A DNA stretch of 64,000 nucleotides. Origin: Flavobacteriales bacterium. GTDB taxonomy: Bacteria; Bacteroidota; Bacteroidia; Flavobacteriales_F; PHOS-HE28. Positions 35,550-44,000 of this stretch are shown here, one piece after another (positions within the stretch are counted from its first letter, which is position 1; the number at the start of each line of letters is the position of its first letter). The DNA is taken from NCBI GenBank assembly GCA_016712535.1, contig JADJQW010000004.1, forward strand, positions 310,001-374,000. Direction: 5' to 3'. Made by a program: the position numbers and the translations under genes. The notes under the pieces were generated by a model. That model searched no databases and was not told where the DNA came from. It saw nothing but the letters and a program-made list of their open reading frames with translations.

Positions 35550-36473
35550 TCAGTCCACGCTGAAGTAATCCGGGCTCTGGTAGTGCCCGTCGGCTTCCTT
35601 CTGCAATTGCATGAGGATGTCGTTCGCCAGGCTGCTCGCACCGAAGCGGAACCAGTGATTGCTCAACCACTCTTCACCGAGCTCCTCCTTCACCATCATC
35701 AGGTAGTGCAGCGCCTCTTTGCTCTTGCGGATGCCGCCGGCGGGCTTCATGGCGATCATATGCCCTGTCTTGAGGTAGTGATCACGGATGGCGTGCAGCA
35801 TCACCAGGGTCACTTCCATCGTCGCGGCCGGATTGATCTTGCCCGTGCTCGTCTTGATGAAGTCGGCGCCGGCGGCGATGGCGATGTCGCTCGCCAGTCG
35901 CACTTTGTCGTAGGTGCCTAGCTCACCGGTCTCGAGAATCACCTTCAGGCGCGCTTCGCCGCACGCCTCCTTGATCGCAGCGATCTCATCAAAGACGAAG
36001 TTGTAGTCTCCATTGTGGAATCGCCCGCGGCTGATCACCATGTCGATCTCATCGGCGCCCTCGTTCACGGCGAACCGGGTGTCGGCGATCTTCACGGACC
36101 TGGGCGCCTGCCCGCTGGGGAAGGCCGTTGAAACGGAGGCCACCTTCACGCCGCTGTCGCCCAAGGCCCTCTTCGCCACCTTCACCATGGAGGGATACAC
36201 GCAGATGGCGGCCACGGTGGGCAGGCCCTGGAGCTGATCATGCAGGTGCATGCCCTTGTAGCAGAGCTGCTTCACCTTGCCGGGCGTGTCGGCGCCTTCC
36301 AAGGTGGTGAGGTCGATCATGCTCAGGGCGAGCTTCATGCCCTGCACTTTCGCCTCCTTCTTGATGCTGCGCGCCTTGATGCGGGCCACGCGCTCCTCAA
36401 TGCCCACCTGGTCGATGGTGGGGGCGGAAAGCGGCACGCGCGAGCCTTGTGCGGCGACGGTTTTCAGGGCCAT
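35550..36473 (-). CDS. deoC: Deoxyribose-phosphate aldolase (307 aa)
   Basis: Cleaves 2-deoxyribose-5-phosphate to glyceraldehyde-3-phosphate and acetaldehyde in deoxynucleoside catabolism (cytosol). Class I aldolase motifs are clear: the Schiff-base Lys at about 207 (GADFIKTSTGK), the second Lys at about 243 (IAMKPAGGIRK) and the conserved Asp in IDLTTLEGADT. The ATG at 36473 is favoured because a TATCTTGG box lies exactly 12 nt upstream; the open frame further upstream reads into the divergent cysC promoter. Its last ~410 nt are duplicated at 32335-32749. Confidence 0.95.
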   Translation of the reverse strand: MALKTVAAQGSRVPLSAPTIDQVGIEERVARIKARSIKKEAKVQGMKLALSMIDLTTLEGADTPGKVKQLCYKGMHLHDQLQGLPTVAAICVYPSMVKVAKRALGDSGVKVASVSTAFPSGQAPRSVKIADTRFAVNEGADEIDMVISRGRFHNGDYNFVFDEIAAIKEACGEARLKVILETGELGTYDKVRLASDIAIAAGADFIKTSTGKINPAATMEVTLVMLHAIRDHYLKTGHMIAMKPAGGIRKSKEALHYLMMVKEELGEEWLSNHWFRFGASSLANDILMQLQKEADGHYQSPDYFSVD

Positions 36474-36477
36474 GGCG

Positions 36478-36485
36478 CCAAGATA
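36478..36485 (-). promoter_or_regulatory. Putative -7 promoter box of deoC
   Basis: The minus strand reads TATCTTGG, its first base 12 nt before the ATG. It is one of several boxes in this window at exactly that distance. Confidence 0.4.
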
Positions 36486-36526
36486 GGAGCACGGTGCGCA
36501 GCCCCTGCCAGCCTCAGCGGAACCGC

Positions 36527-36534
36527 TACTTTCG
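36527..36534 (+). promoter_or_regulatory. Putative -7 promoter box of cysC
   Basis: TACTTTCG, first base 22 nt before the cysC ATG. It is divergent from the deoC box. No clear -33 TTTG is visible. Confidence 0.45.
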
Positions 36535-36548
36535 CGACCCGAATCGGA

Positions 36549-37154
36549 ATGCCTTCGCCAGCGCACATTCATCCTGTTCATGACCGCCTGCTCCAACGGG
36601 CGGACAAGGAGGCTCTCCTCGGGCAGCGTGGCTGTGCGGTATGGATGACCGGCCTTAGCGGCAGTGGCAAGAGCACCATCGCCATCGCCCTGGAAAGGGA
36701 GCTTCATCAGCGCGGCCGCTTCTGCGCAGTGCTCGATGGCGATAATGTGCGCACGGGCATCAACAGCAACCTGGGCTTCAGCGATGCCGATCGCATGGAG
36801 AACATCCGGCGCATTGCCGAAGTGGCGAAGCTCTTCGTGCAGAATGGCGCGGTGGTGATCTGCTGCTTCGTCTCACCAACGGTCGCGATGCGGGAACAGG
36901 CCAAGGCGATCATCGGCGAAGGAGACTTCATCGAGGCCTTCATCGATACGCCAATCGAGGTCTGCGAGGCACGGGACGTCAAGGGCCTTTATGCGAAGGC
37001 ACGTGCTGGCGAGGTGAAGGACTTCACGGGCATCAGCGCTCCATTCGAATCGCCCCTTGCCCCAGCCATCCGCGTTGCCACCGCCGGCCGCAGCGAAGAG
37101 GCGAGCACCGCCGAACTCTTGAACTTCATCCTTCCGCGCATCTCGCGGAGCTGA
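36549..37154 (+). CDS. cysC: Adenylyl-sulfate kinase (201 aa)
   Basis: Phosphorylates adenosine 5'-phosphosulfate (APS) to PAPS with ATP. The P-loop GLSGSGKST is at residues 35-43, followed by LDGDNVRTGINSNLGFS with the APS-binding Asp/Arg, and IEVCEARDVKGLYAKARAGE, which is typical of the family. The ATG at 36549 (MPSPAHIHPV) fits the promoter box upstream. It is the first gene of a sulfate-activation operon, 3 bp before cysD. No PAPS or APS reductase gene is in the window, so the product may feed assimilation or sulfation. Confidence 0.95.
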   Translation: MPSPAHIHPVHDRLLQRADKEALLGQRGCAVWMTGLSGSGKSTIAIALERELHQRGRFCAVLDGDNVRTGINSNLGFSDADRMENIRRIAEVAKLFVQNGAVVICCFVSPTVAMREQAKAIIGEGDFIEAFIDTPIEVCEARDVKGLYAKARAGEVKDFTGISAPFESPLAPAIRVATAGRSEEASTAELLNFILPRISRS

Positions 37155-37157
37155 CCC

Positions 37158-38063
37158 ATGCATTCCTACCGACTCACCCACCTGAAGGAACTGGAGAGCG
37201 AAAGCATCCACATCCTGCGCGAGGTGGCCGCCCAATTCGAGAACCCCGCCCTGCTCTTCAGCGGTGGCAAGGATTCCATCGTGTGCTTCCACCTGGCCCG
37301 CAAGGCCTTCTTCCCCGCCAAGGTCCCCTTCCCGCTCGTGCACGTGGACACCGGCCACAACTTCGAGGAGACCATGACCTTCCGCGATGACCTCGTGAAG
37401 GAGCATGGCGCCAAGCTGATCGTGGGCAGCGTGCAGGAGAGCATCGATCAAGGCAAAGTGCAGGAGGAGACCGGTTTCTACGCCAGCCGGAACAAGCTGC
37501 AGACGGTAACGCTGCTCGATACCATCGAGAAGCACAAGATCGATTGCGCCATCGGCGGCGGTCGTCGTGATGAAGAGAAGGCCCGTGCCAAGGAGCGCGT
37601 GTTCAGCCACCGCGACGAGTTCGGCCAGTGGGACCCCAAGAATCAACGGCCCGAGCTGTGGAACCTGTACAATGGCAAGAAACGCCCAGGTGAGCACTTC
37701 CGCGCCTTCCCCATCAGCAACTGGACGGAGATGGACGTGTGGCAGTACATCCTGCTGGAGAACATCCCCATCCCCAGCATCTACTTCAGCCACCAGCGCG
37801 AGGTGTTCGACCGCGACGGCGTGATCTATGCGAACAGTTCCTTCATGCGCTTGAAGCCGGAGGAGAAGCCCTACATGAAGCAGGTGCGTTTCCGCACCAT
37901 CGGAGACATGAGCTGCACCGGAGCCGTGGATTCGCCGGCGAGCACGCTGGAAGAGATCATCGAGGAGGTGGCGTCTTCGCGTGTGACTGAACGCGGCTCG
38001 CGGATGGACGATAAGCGGAGCGAGGCGGCGATGGAGGATCGGAAGAAGGAAGGTTATTTCTGA
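37158..38063 (+). CDS. cysD: Sulfate adenylyltransferase subunit 2 (301 aa)
   Basis: Catalytic subunit of the CysDN ATP sulfurylase, which makes APS from ATP and sulfate. The PP-loop ATPase motif SGGKDS is at residues 35-40. Other family motifs include DTGHNFEET, GGRRDEEKARAKER and the C-terminal RFRTIGDMSCTGAV. Length is normal for the family. It is 3 bp after cysC and 4 bp before cysN, a compact operon. Confidence 0.96.
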   Translation: MHSYRLTHLKELESESIHILREVAAQFENPALLFSGGKDSIVCFHLARKAFFPAKVPFPLVHVDTGHNFEETMTFRDDLVKEHGAKLIVGSVQESIDQGKVQEETGFYASRNKLQTVTLLDTIEKHKIDCAIGGGRRDEEKARAKERVFSHRDEFGQWDPKNQRPELWNLYNGKKRPGEHFRAFPISNWTEMDVWQYILLENIPIPSIYFSHQREVFDRDGVIYANSSFMRLKPEEKPYMKQVRFRTIGDMSCTGAVDSPASTLEEIIEEVASSRVTERGSRMDDKRSEAAMEDRKKEGYF

Positions 38064-38067
38064 AGCG

Positions 38068-39342
38068 ATGAAGGACAACTCGACGCACGGCTATCTCGAC
38101 ATGGATCTTCTCCGTTTCACGACGGCGGGCAGCGTCGACGATGGCAAGAGCACGCTCATTGGTCGCCTGCTGTACGACAGCAAAGCCATCTTCGACGACC
38201 AGATGGAGGCGATGGAGAAGGCCAGTTCCAAGCGCGGCACGGGTGAGGTCGATCTCTCGCTGCTCACCGATGGCCTGCGTGCCGAACGCGAGCAGGGCAT
38301 CACCATCGATGTGGCGTACCGCTACTTCGCTACGCCGAAGCGGAAATTCATCATCGCTGATACGCCGGGCCACATCCAGTACACGCGCAACATGGTCACG
38401 GGCGCCAGCACGGCCAACCTGGCGATCATCCTCGTGGACGCGCGCAAGGGCATCCTGGAGCAGACCTGCCGGCACAGCTTCATCGCCTCGCTGCTCGGCA
38501 TCCCGCACGTGGTTTTCTGCATCAACAAGATGGACCTGGTGGACTACGACGAGGCCGTCTTCACACGCATCCAGAAGGAACTGGAGGACTTCAGCAGCAA
38601 GCTCGAGGTGCGCGACATCCGCTACATTCCCATCAGCGCGCTGAAGGGCGATAATGTGGTGGACCGCAGTGATCGGATGCCTTGGTACCAGGGCCCCACG
38701 CTGATGTACCTGCTGGAGAACATCCACATAGCAGGCGACCTCAACCACATCGATCGCCGCTTCCCTGTGCAGTACGTGGTGCGTCCGATGACCGATGAGC
38801 ACCACGACTTCCGCGGCTTCGCGGGCCGGGTGCAAGGCGGCATCTTCCGCAAGGGCGATGCAGTGCAGGTATTGCCCAGCGGCTTCCAGAGCACCATCAA
38901 GAGCATCAGCCTCGGTGAGCGCGAGGTGGAGGAGGCCTTCGCGCCGCAGAGCTTGGTGATGACGCTCGCAGATGAAATCGATATCAGTCGCGGCGACATG
39001 ATCGTGAGCCCGAACAATGCGCCGGAAAGCACGCAGGACGTGGACGTGATGCTCTGCTGGTTCAACGAACGGCCGCTTCAGCCCGGTGGCAAGTACGCCC
39101 TCAAGCACACCAGCCGTGATTGCCGCGCGATGGTGAAGGAGGTGAAGTACAAGATGGACATCAGCACCCTGCACAAGGCCGAGGGTGACCAGACGATCCG
39201 CATGAACGACATCGGCCGGGTTCATCTTCGCACCACCGTGCCGCTGCACTTCGACAAATACGCGCGCAACCGCTACACCGGCAGCATCATCCTCATCGAT
39301 GAGGGCACCAACGAGACCGTTGCTGCAGGGATGATCGTGTGA
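38068..39342 (+). CDS. cysN: Sulfate adenylyltransferase subunit 1, GTPase (424 aa)
   Basis: EF-Tu-like GTPase that drives ATP sulfurylase. G motifs are clear: GSVDDGKST at 21-29, DTPGH at 98-102 and NKMD at 153-156. The C-terminal part holds the two beta-barrel domains (RGFAGRVQGGIFRKGDAV; PLHFDKYARNRYTGSIILID). There is no fused CysC kinase, consistent with a separate cysC upstream. It is the last gene of the operon; a strong hairpin follows 18 bp after the stop. Confidence 0.96.
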   Translation: MKDNSTHGYLDMDLLRFTTAGSVDDGKSTLIGRLLYDSKAIFDDQMEAMEKASSKRGTGEVDLSLLTDGLRAEREQGITIDVAYRYFATPKRKFIIADTPGHIQYTRNMVTGASTANLAIILVDARKGILEQTCRHSFIASLLGIPHVVFCINKMDLVDYDEAVFTRIQKELEDFSSKLEVRDIRYIPISALKGDNVVDRSDRMPWYQGPTLMYLLENIHIAGDLNHIDRRFPVQYVVRPMTDEHHDFRGFAGRVQGGIFRKGDAVQVLPSGFQSTIKSISLGEREVEEAFAPQSLVMTLADEIDISRGDMIVSPNNAPESTQDVDVMLCWFNERPLQPGGKYALKHTSRDCRAMVKEVKYKMDISTLHKAEGDQTIRMNDIGRVHLRTTVPLHFDKYARNRYTGSIILIDEGTNETVAAGMIV

Positions 39343-39360
39343 TCAGCCCCAGCTCACAAT

Positions 39361-39393
39361 GAAGAAGGCCCCGGATCTCCGGGGCCTTCTTCA
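39361..39393. terminator. Bidirectional hairpin terminator between cysN and the tonB-like gene
   Basis: GAAGAAGGCCCCGGA and TCCGGGGCCTTCTTC form a near-perfect stem with a very short loop. The stem lies between two convergent genes, and its A-rich/T-rich flanks allow it to work for both. Confidence 0.8.
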
Positions 39394-39409
39394 TTCCGTT
39401 GCGGCCTGC

Positions 39410-40075
39410 TCAGCGCAGCGTGAACTTCACGGGCAGCGTGAACTGCACGCGCACCGATTTGCCGCGCTGCTTGCCGGGGGTCCATTGCGGCATGGCCTTC
39501 ACCACGCGCATGGCCTCCTCGTCGCAGCCGCCGCCGATCCCGCGCAGCACTTTCACGTCCTTGATCTTGCCATCCTTATCCACCTCGAAGGTGAGGAACA
39601 CGGTGCCGCTGATGCCAGCGTCCTGTGCCATCTGCGGGTATTTGATGGCCTTGCCCAGGTACTTGCGCATCTCCACCTCCCCTCCGGGGAAGGCAGGCAT
39701 CTCCTCCACGATGGTGAAGATCTGCTCCTCCACCACTTCTTCTTCCCGCTGCACCGGCGCTTCCACTTGGGTGTTCTCCGTCACTTCCATTTCCACCACC
39801 TCGGTCTCCTGCACCTCCACATCGTCTTCCACGATCTCGATCACTTGGGTGGGAGCGGGGGGGGGCGGTGGCGGTGGGGGCGGAGTGGCGCTGGGCGGGA
39901 TCACCTCCTCCTCGATGAGGTCGAGCACCAGAGCACCCAACCCCTCCTGGCTCCGGTCGAAGGCCGTCCATTCGAAGGCCACCAAAGTGAAGGCCAGTGC
40001 GGTGAGCAGGCCAATGGCCAGGAAACTGGTCTTGCGCCGCTCAAGGTCGGCATCGGGGTTCTTGCGCGCTTGCAT
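39410..40075 (-). CDS. TonB-family energy-transducing protein (221 aa)
   Basis: Links the inner-membrane proton-motive force to TonB-dependent outer-membrane transport. After a basic N-terminus comes one transmembrane helix (FLAIGLLTALAFTLVAF), a run of nine Pro, and a Glu/Val-rich periplasmic spacer (VIEIVEDDVEVQETEVVEME). The C-terminal TonB domain has a typical GISGTVFLTFEVDKDG, ALxG-like VLRGIGGGCDEEAMRVVKAM and WTPGKQRGKSVRVQF. The ATG at 40075 (MQARKNPD) is preferred to 40132, which lies upstream of the TAGTTTTG promoter box. It is the last gene of the ruvA-sprA-gcvH neighbourhood. Confidence 0.9.
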   Translation of the reverse strand: MQARKNPDADLERRKTSFLAIGLLTALAFTLVAFEWTAFDRSQEGLGALVLDLIEEEVIPPSATPPPPPPPPPAPTQVIEIVEDDVEVQETEVVEMEVTENTQVEAPVQREEEVVEEQIFTIVEEMPAFPGGEVEMRKYLGKAIKYPQMAQDAGISGTVFLTFEVDKDGKIKDVKVLRGIGGGCDEEAMRVVKAMPQWTPGKQRGKSVRVQFTLPVKFTLR

Positions 40076-40119
40076 GGTGATCGTGTTTCGGTTCGGTACC
40101 CGCATCCCGGGCTGGGGTT

Positions 40120-40127
40120 CAAAACTA
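40120..40127 (-). promoter_or_regulatory. Putative -7 promoter box of the tonB-like gene
   Basis: The minus strand reads TAGTTTTG, a full match to TAnnTTTG. The box overlaps the end of the VanZ-like gene and would give a leader of about 38 nt. Confidence 0.5.
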
Positions 40128-40517
40128 GGCATTGGATCGAGCGGCGATCAGCCGTCCCTTGCCCCAAGACCGCCATTGCCAAGCCAGGCCCAAGCATACG
40201 CCGATGCCATTGGCCAGGAAGTCGTTCCAGTCGCCGCGGCGTCCGAGCGCGGGCAGCTGCTGCATCAGCTCCAGCGCTCCGCCATAGGCGGCGCAAGCCA
40301 GGGCGGTGACCGCGATGCTCACCGTGGAACGATGCGGCAACGCACGGAGAGCCAGCACCGCGAGCACGCCGAAAAGGCCAGCATGCACCAGCTTGTCCAC
40401 GCTGAAGAGGTCGGCCCAATGCCAAGTGGGCAGCGCCGCGCCGGGCATCAGGCATAGCAGCAGGATGAGCAAGGCCCAGAGCACGGGCCAGCGCCGCTTG
40501 GGCCGCATGAAGGTCAC
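40125..40517 (-). CDS. VanZ-like membrane protein (130 aa)
   Basis: A small inner-membrane protein of the VanZ-like family, whose function is unclear (it is named after a glycopeptide-resistance accessory protein). Visible features are four hydrophobic segments (VLWALLILLLCLMPG; LVHAGLFGVLAVLALRAL; IAVTALACAAYGGALELMQ; FLANGIGVCLGLAW) and the family motif DKLVHAG with ELMQ and DWNDFLAN. It overlaps gcvH by 4 nt. There is no sign of other resistance genes here, so a resistance role is not implied. Confidence 0.85.
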   Translation of the reverse strand: MTFMRPKRRWPVLWALLILLLCLMPGAALPTWHWADLFSVDKLVHAGLFGVLAVLALRALPHRSTVSIAVTALACAAYGGALELMQQLPALGRRGDWNDFLANGIGVCLGLAWQWRSWGKGRLIAARSNA

Positions 40518-40894
40518 GCGCCCACCAGTGCGCTGTACTGCTCTGGGCTTAGCAGATCAGCGGCTTGGGCAGGATCGCTCAGCTTCACGCGAACCATCCA
40601 GCCGGAACCGTAAGGGTCCTTGTTCACGCTGGCGGGATCGTCAGCCAATCCGGGGTTCACCTCTTGCACCGTGCCGCTCACGGGCATGAAGAGGTCGCTC
40701 ACGGTCTTCACGGCCTCCACGGTGCCGAATACGGCCTCGCGGTCCAGCGATTGGCCAACGGAGTTGATGTCCACGAACACGATGTCGCCGAGCTCGCCCT
40801 GCGCGAAGTCGGTAATGCCCACCACGGCGCTCTCGCCTTCGATGCGCAGCCATTCGTGGTCTTTGGTGTACTTGAGGTCAGAGGGGATGTTCAT
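40514..40894 (-). CDS. gcvH: Glycine cleavage system H protein (126 aa)
   Basis: Lipoylated carrier that shuttles the methylamine intermediate between the P, T and L proteins of glycine cleavage. The lipoyl-attachment Lys is at residue 63 in GTVEAVKTVSDLFMPVSG, and the N-terminal YTKDHEWLRIEG is canonical. Length is normal. It precedes the VanZ-like gene with a 4-nt overlap and follows sprA by 130 bp, in which a separate promoter box lies. Confidence 0.97.
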   Translation of the reverse strand: MNIPSDLKYTKDHEWLRIEGESAVVGITDFAQGELGDIVFVDINSVGQSLDREAVFGTVEAVKTVSDLFMPVSGTVQEVNPGLADDPASVNKDPYGSGWMVRVKLSDPAQAADLLSPEQYSALVGA

Positions 40895-40959
40895 CGGGCA
40901 GAGGTTGGAGGTTGAGCCGGTAGCGGGATGTTGCTCGATTCGGTGTCGGAGAAGGCGGC

Positions 40960-40967
40960 CGAAAGTA
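40960..40967 (-). promoter_or_regulatory. Putative -7 promoter box of gcvH
   Basis: The minus strand reads TACTTTCG, followed by GCCGCC. It would give a leader of about 60 nt before the gcvH ATG. Confidence 0.45.
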
Positions 40968-41026
40968 GAAACGAACCCGAATCACCGAGCCTGACAACGA
41001 ACAACTCTCGACCATGGGCTGGACCC

Positions 41027-44000
41027 CTATTCCGTGAGCGTGAAGCGCAGGCTTATGCCGAAGTTGGAGTTGGCGCTGGGGAAGGAGGTGGTGATCAGCG
41101 GCTTGTTCACCACACGGTCGTAGAACAGGCGCACGTTCAGTCGCTCATTCAGCACGTAATCGGCGCTGGTCTTGATGGAGAGCACCCGTTGGCCGGCGGT
41201 GATCTGGTTGAGGCGCTGCTCCATCTGCCGGATCACGGTCACGTTCTCGCGGATGCTCAGGTCCACGCGGATGTTCAGGTCGCTGTTGGGTTTCTTGTCG
41301 CCTACGCTGAAGGGGAGCTTCACGTTCTTGAAGCGATAGCCCGTGCCCACCACGTATTCCTTTCCGCGCGTCTCGGTCACCTGGTAATTGGTGAGGCCCA
41401 GGCTCAGGTTGCGGTCCCGGTTGTGCTCGACCTTCGCCAGCAGGCCGTTCTTCAAAGTGGCATCGAAGCCGATCAGCGGCCGCATGGCCTCCTGCATGGT
41501 AACGGCCATGATCTGCCGTTGGGGGATGTAGTTGCCGGCGGCATCAACCGCATTGGCACCCGGCACATAGAGCAGGTTGGTCTGGTAGCTGGCCACGCTG
41601 AAAGTGCTTCGGTAGCTGTTCTTCAGCGTGAAGGTCCGGAACCACTTGCTGAAGGGCTCCATCTTGGTGAGGCCATCGTAGGTGATGTCCCAGTTGGGCA
41701 TCGGCGCCTGCTTGAAGGGGTTGAGGTTCACCGAGCTGGCCGAACGCCCCGTGTACGCTGCGATGAAGGCGGGGATCACCACATCCTGATTGGTGCTGCC
41801 ATAGCCCGTGAAGTAGCCCGTGGTATCGAGCACCGATTCGGGGTTCGTGGCGCCCAAGCGGCCGCTGATCACCTGCCGGTTGGTGAGCAGTTCGTTGAAG
41901 ACCTGGTTCACGGCGTTGCCGTCGTCGCGCTTGAACGCCGTGCGCCAGGTGAGCATGCTCACGCTGAAGCTGCCGGTCTCGTTGGGATTATCGTTCACAT
42001 AGCTGCCAAGGTCCTCGTTCCAGCGGAAGAAGGAGCGCGTGCTCCGAGCACTGGTTCGGTTGGCGTTGAGCTCGATGCGCATGCCTTTGAAGGGCTCCAG
42101 GCTCAGGCGCGCGGTGATGTTCTCGTTGCGGGTGGTGGTGTAGGGATTGAAGATGGACTCATTCTGCACGAGCCAGCCGTTGGCCGCAGCGGTGCGGGCG
42201 AAGTCGCGCACTTGATCGCCGTTGAGGTCGTCGTTCTGCTGCCCCAGCACGAAGCCCAGCCCCGGCGCACCGAAGTTGTCCATGCCGATGATGTTGGTGG
42301 TGCGGCCATAGCCGGGCAACAGGGTGCCATTGGTCTGGCTGTACGTGAAGGACCCGGTGCGGAGGGCCATGAGCATGCGTGCCAGGTTCTCGAGCACATT
42401 GAACTTCTCCTTCGGTTCCTTCTTGTCGTCCTCGGGCTTCGGTGCTGCTCCCCCGCGCGCTGGCGCTGTCTGCGGACGTGCGGCCGGTCGCTTGGCCTTG
42501 TCGTTGATCTTCTTGAGCCACTTGCTCTTGTTGTACAGCGAGACGAAGTTGAGCTGGCTGTTGAGCGAGAGGTTGCGCGAGTTCTGCACGGTGTTGCCCA
42601 GCGTATCCTGCGTGAAGGGCGCACGGTCCCATTGGTAGCCGGCGGTGTAGCCCGCGTTGGAGGTGATCCAATCGGTGAGCGGCAGCTTATCGAAGGGCAG
42701 CGTGTAGGTGATGGCGGTGGTATGGTCGTAGCGGGTCACCTCGCCCCACTGCTGCAGGCTGGTGAGCACGCTGTCCTTCCATAGGGCGTACTCGTCCACT
42801 TCCTTCGGCTTCACGCGGCCCGGCGTCTCCCCCACCACGGCCATGTTGTTGGCATTGAAGTCGACCTTGAGGGATTTGGTGATGTCGTACTTGAATCCGT
42901 ACTGGCTCACCCAATTGAAGTTCTTGTTGTAGGTGGGCCGGGGCGGAAGCGATTCGATGTCGGGGTTGGGGCGCACGAGCCGCTCCAGGTACATGCGGTC
43001 CATGCTGGTGCGCAGGTTGATCTGCTTGAAGCCCAGGTTCACATTGAAGTCCTTGAGCAGCTTGAGCCACTTGGTCTTCCCGATCAGCCCGATGTCCTTG
43101 AACGGCTCGATGGCCAGGGGCTTCGGCGCGAATTGATACGCGATGCTGCCGCGATAGGTGCGCGTGTTCTCGAATGCGGTGTTCACATCGAAGTACTCCT
43201 GGTCGGTGTAGCTGTAGGTGAGGGCTAGGTTCTCCACGTCCCATGCGCGTTCCTTCTTGCCCTCGCCGCGCTCCTTGCGCACGTTGGTCAGGTTCATGCT
43301 GCGCCTGCGCGTGTAGGTTCGGGAGGCTTTCAAGCGCTGCCGCCGCTCATCGGGCGTGAGCGCGCGCGTGGCGTCGTTCCATTCGATGTCGGGGTTGAGC
43401 GGGTCGAACTGCGGATTGCTCACCTGCTCGCTGTACCCGAGGTAGAGCGGTACGCGGAGCTTGGTGCTCTCGGGCAGGAACTTGCCCATCTCCAGGTTGG
43501 CGGCCACATCGATGCCGTACTTGGTCTCGCGCTGGCGCTCGCTCACGCGCTTGTCGATGCTGCCCCAGAAGGGCGTGCTGTAGTTGCCGGCCACGCTCAC
43601 CGTCCCCAGGTCGGCCAATTGGGCGTTCACGCGGGCGATGGCGGCCCAGCCCCCGCGCTGGTCGAAGTCGGTGAGGCGCAATTCGTTCACCCATACCTCG
43701 GCGCATTTGGCCAGCCCGTTGTCCGGGCCGTAGGGGTTGGCCTCCTCACCGTCCTTGCCAGGGTTGCGGATGCCGATCATGATGCTGCGCAGCTGGCTGA
43801 GGTTGGGGCTGCCCTTGATGAACACGCGGCGGTCGCCATCGGCGCCTTGGTATCGCAGGTTGCGCGGGAATGCGCTCTGGTCGCGCTGGATCTTCAGGTC
43901 GTTGAGCTTCGCGAATTCGATCACCATGTCGTTCACCTCCGGCCACACGTTGTAAGGGTCGTTGTTGAAGGGCGTGCTGATGGCCACGGGCACCTCGTAC

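Noticed and set aside
39861..39868. Run of eight G (C on the coding strand) in the tonB-like gene as a phase-variation tract
   Set aside because: It encodes part of a nine-residue polyproline run expected in TonB proteins, and the frame is intact; slippage is possible but unsupported.
40125..40517. VanZ-like gene as an antibiotic-resistance gene
   Set aside because: The family is broad and no vanA/vanH/vanX-type gene is nearby; the name alone does not imply resistance.
40928..42784. 618-codon plus-strand frame across the end of sprA
   Set aside because: It runs antisense through sprA, whose protein is clearly conserved; its product is His/Val/Ala-rich low-complexity sequence without motifs.
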